Shown piece by piece: positions 1-6,184 of a stretch of DNA of 9,443 nucleotides. The stretch is from an uncultured Actinomycetes bacterium (GTDB lineage Bacteria > Actinomycetota > Acidimicrobiia > Acidimicrobiales > RAAP-2): NCBI GenBank assembly GCA_903893955.1, contig CAITOG010000015.1, forward strand, positions 1 to 9,443, written 5' to 3'. The stretch's first letter is position 1. Each line of letters begins with the position of its first letter. The position numbers and the translations under genes are program-made. The notes under the pieces are model-generated. The model was not told the DNA's origin and made no database searches. It saw only the letters and a program-made list of their open reading frames with translations.

Positions 1-315
1 CCGACCGGGATCGTGGTCTCTTGCCAGAACGAGCGCAGCCAGCACCAGAACAAGGCGAGGGCGATGCAGATCCTCGCCAACAAGCTCGCCGAGGTCGCTC
101 GAGAGCAGCGAGAGGCAGAGCTGGCAGAGCTGACAGGAGAGCGAATCGACAACGCCTGGGGGAGCCAGATCCGCTCGTACGTCATGGCGCCCTACCAGTT
201 GGTCAAGGATCTGCGCACGAATGTCGAGACGGGCAACGTCGATGCGGTCCTTGATGGGGATCTCGATGATTTCATGGAGGCAGAGCTCCGCCGCCGCCGT
301 GGCGTCACCCCCTGA
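1..315 (+). CDS. prfB: Peptide chain release factor 2 (RF2), C-terminal part
   Basis: This is the 3' end of a gene that enters the window in frame from base 1 (first residues PTGIVVSCQNERSQHQNK). It encodes the end of class I release factor RF2, which recognises UGA and UAA stop codons in the ribosome and triggers release of the finished protein. The visible 104 residues hold the RF2 signatures CQNERSQHQNK, WGSQIRSYV and KDLRT-VET, and the ending DGDLDDFMEAEL matches the usual RF2 C-terminus. The catalytic GGQ loop and the stop-codon recognition domain lie just upstream, outside the window. The gene ends in TGA, 86 bp before ftsE, the usual actinobacterial neighbour. The GTG at 13 is an internal valine codon and not a start. 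Confidence 0.95.
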   Translation, partial: PTGIVVSCQNERSQHQNKARAMQILANKLAEVAREQREAELAELTGERIDNAWGSQIRSYVMAPYQLVKDLRTNVETGNVDAVLDGDLDDFMEAELRRRRGVTP

Positions 316-324
316 GAGGGATGC

Positions 325-359
325 CCGGGTAGGGTGAAGGGAGACGGCGCCCCACCCGG
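325..359 (+). terminator. GC-rich hairpin between prfB and ftsE, possible terminator or attenuator
   Basis: CCGGGT (325-330) can pair with ACCCGG (354-359). After a single bulged A, GGG (332-334) pairs with CCC (351-353). This gives about nine base pairs around a 16-nt loop, starting 10 bp after the prfB stop. There is no T-run after it, so it is not a classic intrinsic terminator. A TAGGGT sequence at 330-335 within the hairpin also resembles an actinobacterial -10 box, so the region could instead hold an ftsE promoter. Either role is inference. Confidence 0.3.
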
Positions 360-401
360 ACCTCACAGCACGGGGGCGAGCGCACGTCGCCCAACGAACC
401 G

Positions 402-1106
402 ATGATCCGCCTCGAACACGTCACCAAGACCTACAAGACCACGACCGTCGCGCTCAGAGACGTGTCGGTGGACATCGACAAGGGAGAGTTCGTCTTCCTG
501 GTCGGTTCGTCGGGATCGGGCAAGACGACCTTCCTGCGGCTGTTGCTGCGCGAGGAGGTCCCCGACGAGGGACGAATCATCGAGGCCGGGCGCGACATCG
601 GCAGCCTGCCCAAGTGGCGAGTCCCCTTCCTGCGCCGCAACATCGGCTGCGTGTTCCAGGACTTCCGGCTCCTGCCCAACAAGACGGTGTTTGAGAACGT
701 CGCCTTCGCCCTCGAGGTGATCGGTCGGCCGAAGTCGGTCGTCAAGACGCAGGTGCCACAGGTCCTCGAGCTCGTGGGGCTCGGCCACAAGCACGACAGC
801 CTCCCGAACGAGCTCTCCGGTGGTGAGCAGCAGCGGGTCGCGGTCGCACGAGCCTTCGTCAACCGACCGCTGATCCTGCTCGCCGACGAGCCCACCGGCA
901 ACCTCGACCCAGCCACCTCTGAGGGCATCATGAGCCTCTTGGACCGGATCAACAGGACCGGGACGACCGTCCTCATGGCGACCCACGACAAGACGCTGGT
1001 CGACCGGATGCGGCGTCGAGTCCTCGAGCTCGATCACGGCACCCTCGTGAGAGACCAGTCGCGAGGCGTCTACGGCATCGATGACTCCCAGGCGGTGCAG
1101 GGGTAG
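402..1106 (+). CDS. ftsE: Cell division ATP-binding protein FtsE
   Basis: This is the cytoplasmic ATPase of the FtsEX complex, an ABC-type machine that does not import or export but drives shape changes in FtsX to switch on cell-wall hydrolases at the division site. At 234 residues it has normal family length. All ABC motifs are intact: Walker A GSSGSGKT (residues 35-42), Q-loop Gln86 in VFQDFRLL, signature LSGGEQQR (138-145), Walker B ILLADEP (158-164) with catalytic Glu163, and H-loop His195 in ATHD. The VFQDFRLLPNKTVFENVAF stretch is typical of FtsE rather than other ABC ATPases. The ATG at 402 gives the expected MIRLEHVTK start, though no strong ribosome binding site precedes it. ftsX follows after 2 bp. 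Confidence 0.96.
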   Translation: MIRLEHVTKTYKTTTVALRDVSVDIDKGEFVFLVGSSGSGKTTFLRLLLREEVPDEGRIIEAGRDIGSLPKWRVPFLRRNIGCVFQDFRLLPNKTVFENVAFALEVIGRPKSVVKTQVPQVLELVGLGHKHDSLPNELSGGEQQRVAVARAFVNRPLILLADEPTGNLDPATSEGIMSLLDRINRTGTTVLMATHDKTLVDRMRRRVLELDHGTLVRDQSRGVYGIDDSQAVQG

Positions 1107-1108
1107 CC

Positions 1109-1993
1109 ATGCCTGTCTTCGCTGAGTACGCAGTCCGAGAGACCGCCTCAAACCTGTGGCGAAACCGGCTGATGACGATCGCTGCCATCTTGACGGTCGC
1201 GGTCTCGCTCATGCTGGTTGGCTCCACCCTCCTGCTCAAGCAGGGCGCAGCCAATGCCGAGGTTGAGTGGCAGCGAGGCACGCAGGTCGTGGTCTGGATG
1301 GCGCCTGCAGCGTCCGCTTCCGAGATCAACGCCATCGATGCGCAGCTCAAGACCCTGCCCTACGTGCACGACTGCGTCTACCGCAACCACGCATATGACT
1401 ATGCGGAGGCTCGCAAGCTCCTCACCCCAGCTGAGTTCTCGGTGCTCAAGCAAGGCGAAGTTCCCACGTCGTTCCGGTGCACGCCGGACCAGCCGCAGGA
1501 TGCACAGATCGTGATCAACCGCTTCACCGGGCAGCCTGGCGTGCGCGACGCGACGGCGCCGCTCCAGCAGATCCACGCGATGGAACAGACGATCACTGTG
1601 CTCCAATGGGTGTTCATCATCGTCGCCGTCGTCCTCCTGCTCTCAGCCACGGTGCTCATCTTGAACACGATCAGGCTGGCGATCTTCGCTCGACGTCGAG
1701 AGGTGTCAGTGATGAAGCTCGTCGGCGCGACCAACTGGTTCATCCGGGTGCCGTTCATGGCCGAGGGCCTCATCCAAGGCCTGCTCGGTGCGCTCCTGGC
1801 AGCGCTCGTGGTCTTCGGCCTCCACGATGCGCTGAACGCCTTCGGCGACCCCTCGAACCCCAATGCGGTACTGACACAGATGCGCCTGACCGGCTGGCAG
1901 GTGTTCTGGACGAATGCCGTCGTGGTGGTCCTCGGCGCCGCGATCGGTGCCGGGGGATCAGCCCTGGCGATCCGACGATTCCTCGACGTCTAG
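1109..1993 (+). CDS. ftsX: Cell division protein FtsX (permease-like)
   Basis: This is the membrane partner of FtsE. Family knowledge says its outside loop contacts peptidoglycan hydrolases (RipC in mycobacteria) and relays the ATPase cycle to them. The 294 residues show the expected layout: a short cytoplasmic N-terminus with the EYAVRETASNLWRNR motif, TM1 about 21-43, a large extracytoplasmic domain about 44-163, TM2 about 164-188, the cytoplasmic loop RRREVSVMKLVGATNWFIRVPF, TM3 about 216-238 and TM4 about 264-288. The outside domain has two cysteines (Cys89, Cys124) that could form a disulfide. The ATG starts 2 bp after the ftsE stop, with a GGGG-containing ribosome binding site inside the end of ftsE (about 1099-1103). 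The two genes are clearly co-transcribed. Confidence 0.95.
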   Translation: MPVFAEYAVRETASNLWRNRLMTIAAILTVAVSLMLVGSTLLLKQGAANAEVEWQRGTQVVVWMAPAASASEINAIDAQLKTLPYVHDCVYRNHAYDYAEARKLLTPAEFSVLKQGEVPTSFRCTPDQPQDAQIVINRFTGQPGVRDATAPLQQIHAMEQTITVLQWVFIIVAVVLLLSATVLILNTIRLAIFARRREVSVMKLVGATNWFIRVPFMAEGLIQGLLGALLAALVVFGLHDALNAFGDPSNPNAVLTQMRLTGWQVFWTNAVVVVLGAAIGAGGSALAIRRFLDV

Positions 1994-2018
1994 TCCGATT
2001 TCGGGGCGCCGCTTCGGC

Positions 2019-2423
2019 TCAGGATGCGTCGGAGGCAGGGTCGAACTCGATCGACAACGAGTTCACGCAGTAGCGAAGGCCGGTGTCGGTCGGCCCGTCG
2101 GGGAACACGTGGCCGAGATGGCCGCCGCACTCACCGCAGAGAATCTCCGTCCGCACCATCCCAAAGCTCCGGTCCCGCTGCTCGATGACCGGACCGTCAG
2201 CGCGATCAAAGCTGGGCCACCCACAGCCGGAGTTGAACTTCGATGTCGAGGAGAAGAGCACCGCGCCACAGCCAGCACAGGTGAACGAACCGTCATCCTC
2301 CATGTGGAGCAGCTCACCGGTGAACGCCGGCTCGGTGGCTGCTTGACGCAGCACTGCATAGCGCTCAGGGGAGAGCTGCACCTTCCATTCCTGATCCGTC
2401 TTGGTCACTGGGAAGTCACCCAT
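2019..2423 (-). CDS. msrB: Peptide-methionine (R)-S-oxide reductase MsrB
   Basis: This cytoplasmic repair enzyme reduces the R form of methionine sulfoxide in proteins back to methionine, usually drawing electrons from thioredoxin. The 134 residues are normal for a stand-alone MsrB. Zinc-binding pairs CAGC (Cys49, Cys52) and CGEC (Cys96, Cys99) are present. The catalytic Cys119 sits in RYCVNS, and Cys67 in SGCGWPSF is the likely resolving cysteine. GHLGHVFPDGP is the other family signature. The start at 2423 is chosen because a near-perfect AGGAGGAGG ribosome binding site precedes it (2427-2437); the reading frame stays open upstream to 2546, but that stretch would cover the intergenic palindrome and part of fadE30. 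The gene converges on ftsX (25 bp gap) and diverges from fadE30. Confidence 0.95.
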   Translation of the reverse strand: MGDFPVTKTDQEWKVQLSPERYAVLRQAATEPAFTGELLHMEDDGSFTCAGCGAVLFSSTSKFNSGCGWPSFDRADGPVIEQRDRSFGMVRTEILCGECGGHLGHVFPDGPTDTGLRYCVNSLSIEFDPASDAS

Positions 2424-2442
2424 GGTTCCTCCTCCTCTGGTT

Positions 2443-2459
2443 TCTGACGAACCGTCAGA
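2443..2459. promoter_or_regulatory. Perfect 7-3-7 palindrome, likely TetR-type operator
   Basis: TCTGACG and CGTCAGA are exact reverse complements separated by AAC. The palindrome lies in the 70-bp divergent gap between msrB and fadE30, with its near edge 34 bp before the fadE30 start and 19 bp before the msrB start. If the -10 box at 2479-2484 is real, the palindrome covers about -48 to -32, that is the -35 region, a typical place for a repressor. Size and symmetry fit a TetR/AcrR-family dimer site. It does not resemble the CAAG-CTTG core remembered for KstR2 or the AAC-GTT core of KstR. No regulator gene lies in the window. Confidence 0.65.
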
Positions 2460-2478
2460 TAACGCTCGCGATTGTCTG

Positions 2479-2484
2479 TACGCT
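2479..2484 (+). promoter_or_regulatory. Candidate -10 box of the fadE30 operon
   Basis: TACGCT fits the actinobacterial TAnnnT pattern and is preceded by TG (TGTACGCT), although without the usual one-base spacer of an extended -10. It ends 9 bp before the fadE30 ATG, so transcription would begin about 2-4 bases before or at the start codon, giving a nearly leaderless mRNA. No good -35 hexamer is visible; the operator palindrome occupies that place. Confidence 0.4.
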
Positions 2485-2493
2485 ACCGGGGCG

Positions 2494-3690
2494 ATGGATC
2501 TGACCGACACTGCTGCTGATCGCGCCTTTCGAGACGAGGTGCGCACCTGGCTCGAGGAGCACGTCGTAGGCGAGTACGCCGCGCTCGGCGGTCGAGGAGG
2601 TTCGGGCGACGAGACCTACGGGTTCGACGTCCGCCGGGAGTGGGAGCGCGAGCTGTCGCGAGGCGGTTGGACCTGTGTCGGGTGGCCTGTCGAGTACGGC
2701 GGACGAGGGGCATCGATCCCGCAGCAGGTCATCTTCAATGAGGAGTACGTCCGGGCCAAGGCACCAGGACGTGTCGGCGTGCTCGGCGAGGGTCTGCTGG
2801 GACCGACCGTCATCCACTATGGGACCGACCAGCAGCGAGCTCGTTTCCTCCCGCCGATTGTGGCCGGAGAAGAGCTGTGGTGCCAGGGCTACTCAGAGCC
2901 GAACGCGGGGAGCGATCTGGCGAGCCTGGCCACCAGGGCAGAGCTCGACGGCGACGAATGGGTCATCACCGGGCAGAAGGTGTGGACCTCGCTGGCACAC
3001 ACCGCCGACTGGTGCTTCGTCATGTGCCGAACCGATGCAGCGTCCGCTCGACACAAGGGCCTGTCATACCTTCTGGTCCCCATGGACCAGCCGGGGATTG
3101 AGGTCAGACCGATCACACAGATCACGGCGACGAGCGAGTTCAACGAGGTGTTCTTCGACGGCGCCAGGACTGCCGCTGACAACGTCCTCGGCGCCCCAGG
3201 ACAAGGGTGGGAAGTCGGCTTGGCCACGCTGGCGTTCGAGCGCGGCGTCGGGCTGCTCGGCCACCTGCTCTCATTCCGCCGAGAGTTCGACAGCCTGCTC
3301 GACGAGGCGCGAGCGAGCGGTCGGGTCACTGAACCTGTCCTGCGGGACCGGCTGGTCAAGTCGTTCATCGAGCTCGAGGCACTCCGCTTGACGACCCTGC
3401 GGAGCCTCACGGGCATCGACGGACCGGTTGCTCCTCCGGAGGCTTCGATCCTCAAGCTCTTCTGGGCGTCGTGGCATCAGGAGTTCGGTGAGCTGGCCAT
3501 GGATGTCCTCGGCATGGCCTCGACGGTGACTGGCGAGGATTATGACCTCGGCCCTGAGCATCGGACCTTCATGTTCTCAAGATCTGAGACGATCTATGGA
3601 GGATCGAACGAGATCCAGCGCAACATCATCGGAGAGCGGGTGCTCGGCCTCCCAGCCGAACCCAAGATCACTGGAACGGGAGTTCGATGA
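2494..3690 (+). CDS. fadE30: Acyl-CoA dehydrogenase, FadE30-like (steroid C/D-ring degradation)
   Basis: This is an FAD-dependent acyl-CoA dehydrogenase of 398 residues. It closely resembles mycobacterial FadE30 as I remember it, sharing WCQGYSEPNAGSDLAS, GQKVWTSLAH, AEFNEVFFD, TLAFERGV and the ending ETIYGGSNEIQRNI-GERVLGLP. FadE30 is proposed to introduce a double bond in the propanoyl side chain of a hydroxylated HIP-CoA intermediate. Gly369 in YGGSN replaces the catalytic Glu of MCAD-type enzymes. Glu249 in FERG sits where isovaleryl- and long-chain enzymes keep their base, so the enzyme is probably active. The ATG at 2494 is chosen because MDLTDTAADRAFRDEVRTWLEEHV matches the normal N-terminus; the longer frame from TTG 2401 would run over msrB and the operator. 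It overlaps ipdF by 4 bp. A different branched or cyclic acyl-CoA substrate cannot be excluded. Confidence 0.85.
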   Translation: MDLTDTAADRAFRDEVRTWLEEHVVGEYAALGGRGGSGDETYGFDVRREWERELSRGGWTCVGWPVEYGGRGASIPQQVIFNEEYVRAKAPGRVGVLGEGLLGPTVIHYGTDQQRARFLPPIVAGEELWCQGYSEPNAGSDLASLATRAELDGDEWVITGQKVWTSLAHTADWCFVMCRTDAASARHKGLSYLLVPMDQPGIEVRPITQITATSEFNEVFFDGARTAADNVLGAPGQGWEVGLATLAFERGVGLLGHLLSFRREFDSLLDEARASGRVTEPVLRDRLVKSFIELEALRLTTLRSLTGIDGPVAPPEASILKLFWASWHQEFGELAMDVLGMASTVTGEDYDLGPEHRTFMFSRSETIYGGSNEIQRNIIGERVLGLPAEPKITGTGVR

Positions 3691-4490
3691 GCCTCAGCGA
3701 CGACTTCAAGCCGGCGGCCGTCCCAGAGCGACCGCCCGGCCACGACCTCCTCAATGGAAAGGTGGTCCTCGTGACCGCCGCCGCTGGCACGGGCATCGGC
3801 ATGGCCACCGCGCAGCGCTGCCTCGATGAAGGGGCGGAGGTCGTCGTCTCTGATGCCCATGAGCGGCGCTGCCAAGAGACCGCCGAAGCGCTGACCGAGG
3901 AATTCGGCCGCGAGGTGCTCGGCGTCGCTTGTGACGTGACGGTCGAGGAGCAGGTGCAGAACCTCTTCGATGCGGTCTCGGCTGCGCACGGGAAGATCGA
4001 CGTGGCGGTGAACAACGCAGGTCTCGGAGGGACGGTTCCGCTCGTCGACATGACCGACGAGCAGTGGCTCAAGGTCCTCGACGTGACGCTAAACGGCACG
4101 TTCCGATGCACCCGAGCTGCCCTGACGAGGATGACGGCGCAGGGGAGCGGTGTGATCGTCAACAATGCCAGCGTGCTCGGCTGGCGGGCACAGCCTGGCC
4201 AGGCGCACTACGCAGCTGCGAAGGCAGGGGTGATGGCGCTCACCAGGTGTGCCGCTGCTGAGGCCGCGCCGCTTGGGATTCGCATCAATGCAGTGGCGCC
4301 ATCGCTTGCTGAGCATCCTTTCTTGAACCGGGTCATCAGCGATGACGACCTCGCTCTCTTGCGGAACCGAGAGCTCTTCCATCGGGGTGCCGAGGTCTGG
4401 GAGGTCGCCAACGTGATCTGCTTCCTGGCCTCCGACTACTCGACGTACCTGAGCGGTGAGATCATCTCCGTGTCGAGCCAGCGAGCTTGA
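3687..4490 (+). CDS. ipdF: Short-chain dehydrogenase, IpdF-like
   Basis: This 267-residue NAD(P)-dependent short-chain dehydrogenase/reductase strongly resembles IpdF (Rv3559c of M. tuberculosis), which is assigned to oxidation of the 5-hydroxy group of an indanone-carboxyl-CoA intermediate in steroid breakdown. Shared features are the unusual nucleotide loop VTAAAGTGIG (29-38) in place of TGxxxGIG, NNAGLGG (109-115), VDMTDEQW, NNASVLGWRAQ (159-169) and the C-terminal SVSSQRA. The catalytic residues appear intact: Asn136, Ser162, Tyr175 and Lys179 (YAAAK). The ATG overlaps the fadE30 stop (ATGA), with GGGAG (3678-3682) as ribosome binding site, which implies translational coupling. The stop overlaps the fadD3 start. 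A general 3-oxoacyl reductase is the alternative reading, but the IpdF-specific ends argue against it. Confidence 0.87.
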   Translation: MSLSDDFKPAAVPERPPGHDLLNGKVVLVTAAAGTGIGMATAQRCLDEGAEVVVSDAHERRCQETAEALTEEFGREVLGVACDVTVEEQVQNLFDAVSAAHGKIDVAVNNAGLGGTVPLVDMTDEQWLKVLDVTLNGTFRCTRAALTRMTAQGSGVIVNNASVLGWRAQPGQAHYAAAKAGVMALTRCAAAEAAPLGIRINAVAPSLAEHPFLNRVISDDDLALLRNRELFHRGAEVWEVANVICFLASDYSTYLSGEIISVSSQRA

Positions 4491-6145
4491 TGGTGGAGCT
4501 GACGTCCTTCGAGCTCGGCGAGACCGAGGATCCGCGGGGCGACCTGCTCTGGGGGACGATCCCGCACTTGGTCGAGTGGGCGGGCGAGCGCTTCGCGCTG
4601 ACAGAGGCAGTGGTCGACGGCGACGTCCGGCTCAGCTTTGCTGAGCTCGCAGCCCAGGTCGACGCCGCCGCCCGAGGTTTCATCGCTGGTGGGATCGAGG
4701 CTGGCGACAGGGTCGCCATCTGGGCGCCGAACTGCGTCGAGTGGATCATCACGGCACTCGGCGCGGTCCGTGCAGGCGGCATCTTGGTCACGCTGAACAC
4801 TCGCTACAAGGGTGCCGAGGCCGCCTACATCCTCGAAGCCTCCGGAGCACGTTGGCTCCTTGCAGTTCGTGGCTTCTTGGGTTTCGACTATCCGGCAATG
4901 CTCGTCGGTGAGGCCATCGGCGACCTCGACAAGATCGTCATCATCAAAGGTGAGGTCGACGGCGACTCTCCAGATGGCGTCGAGGTGAGCTCGCTCGCTG
5001 ACCTGCTCGACGAGGGAACATCGATCGATGCGGCGCAAAGCCAGGCGCGTGCCGATGGAATTGCACCAGCTGCCACCAGCGACCTCGTGTTCACCTCTGG
5101 GACCACTGGACGCCCGAAGGGGGCCATGACGACGCACGGCCAGACGCTCCGGACGTTCGCGACCTGGGCATCGATCGTCGGGCTTCGCCACGGGGACCGC
5201 TATTTGATCGTGAACCCGTTCTTCCACACCTTCGGCTACAAAGCTGGCCTGCTCGCGTCGCTGATGGCTGGAGCGACCATGGTGCCGGAACCGGTGTTCG
5301 ATGTCGATGTGGTGCTCGATCGGATCCACGCCGAGGCCATCTCGATGCTGCCGGGGCCGCCGACGCTTCACCAGTCGATCTACGCACACCCGCGGCGCGC
5401 TGAGGTCGACCTGAGCTCCCTGCGCCTGGGGGTGACAGGAGCGGCGGTGGTGCCGGTCGAACTCGTGGTGGCAATGCGTGAGGAGCTTGGTTTCGAGACG
5501 GTCGTGACCGCCTACGGGCTCACCGAGTCGTGCGGGGTGGTGACGATGTGTCGCCGGGATGATCCGGCCGAGATCATCGCAGGGACCTCGGGGCGAGCCA
5601 TTCCTGATATCGAGGTGAAGGTGATCGATCCCGACGGCGTCGAGCTCAGTCGAGGCGAGCCCGGCGAGATCGTGGTTCGGGGCTACACGGTGATGGAGGG
5701 CTACTTCGGCCAGCCCGAAGAGACTGCCAAGGCCATCGACGCTGATGGGTGGCTGCACACCGGTGATGTGGGCACAATGGACGCCGACGGCAACATCGTG
5801 ATCACCGACCGGCTCAAGGACATGTACGTGACCGGCGGCTTCAACGCCTATCCCGCAGAGATCGAGGCGGTGCTGCGGCAGCATGCCTGCGTCGAGCAGG
5901 TGGCGGTGATCGGGATTCCAGACGAGCGCCTCGGCGAGGTTGGATGTGCCTATGTGGTGCGCCCGCCCGACGAAGCTCGAGCGGACGACGACGTGACAAG
6001 CGAGCTGCTGGCGCTCGCCAAGGAGAAGTTGGCCAACTTCAAGGTCCCGCGCCGGGTCATCATCGTCGACTCGCTGCCAATGAACGCCAGCGGCAAGGTC
6101 CTCAAGCGAGAACTGCGTGAGCAGTTCCTCGCCGAGGCCCGTTGA
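4490..6145 (+). CDS. fadD3: Acyl-CoA synthetase, FadD3-like (HIP-CoA ligase)
   Basis: This adenylate-forming enzyme would join CoA to a carboxylic acid using ATP. It resembles FadD3, which activates HIP, the bicyclic remnant of steroids after rings A and B are removed. Counting from ATG 4490 (551 residues), it has the P-loop TSGTTGRPKG (202-211), NPFFHTFGYKAG (242-253), LPGPPTLHQS (287-296), YGLTES (342-347), TGD (424-426), hinge DRLKDMY (440-446) and catalytic Lys536 in NASGKV. NPFFH-FGYKAG and PGPPT are shared with remembered FadD3. The ATG overlaps the ipdF stop by one base (TGATG); a TTG one codon earlier is possible. The N-terminus is about 15 residues longer than in M. tuberculosis FadD3. 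No separate ribosome binding site is seen, so translation probably depends on ipdF. Confidence 0.86.
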   Translation: MVELTSFELGETEDPRGDLLWGTIPHLVEWAGERFALTEAVVDGDVRLSFAELAAQVDAAARGFIAGGIEAGDRVAIWAPNCVEWIITALGAVRAGGILVTLNTRYKGAEAAYILEASGARWLLAVRGFLGFDYPAMLVGEAIGDLDKIVIIKGEVDGDSPDGVEVSSLADLLDEGTSIDAAQSQARADGIAPAATSDLVFTSGTTGRPKGAMTTHGQTLRTFATWASIVGLRHGDRYLIVNPFFHTFGYKAGLLASLMAGATMVPEPVFDVDVVLDRIHAEAISMLPGPPTLHQSIYAHPRRAEVDLSSLRLGVTGAAVVPVELVVAMREELGFETVVTAYGLTESCGVVTMCRRDDPAEIIAGTSGRAIPDIEVKVIDPDGVELSRGEPGEIVVRGYTVMEGYFGQPEETAKAIDADGWLHTGDVGTMDADGNIVITDRLKDMYVTGGFNAYPAEIEAVLRQHACVEQVAVIGIPDERLGEVGCAYVVRPPDEARADDDVTSELLALAKEKLANFKVPRRVIIVDSLPMNASGKVLKRELREQFLAEAR

Positions 6146-6184
6146 ACAGAGAAGTCGACCAAGAGAGCAACAAGGGGGAACAAC

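Noticed and set aside
363..1151. A 262-codon minus-strand frame opposite ftsE
   Set aside because: It is a shadow of ftsE, which has every ABC motif.
1994..2018. A bidirectional terminator between ftsX and msrB
   Set aside because: Only a 4-bp GCCG-CTT-CGGC stem (2008-2018) is present, with no T-run; too weak to call.
2401..2493. A 31-residue N-terminal extension of fadE30 from TTG at 2401
   Set aside because: It overlaps the msrB start and the palindrome, has no family similarity, and the ATG at 2494 gives the normal N-terminus.
2424..2546. A 41-residue N-terminal extension of msrB
   Set aside because: The strong AGGAGGAGG site directly before the ATG at 2423 and the normal MsrB length from there decide the start; the extension would read through the palindrome and into fadE30.
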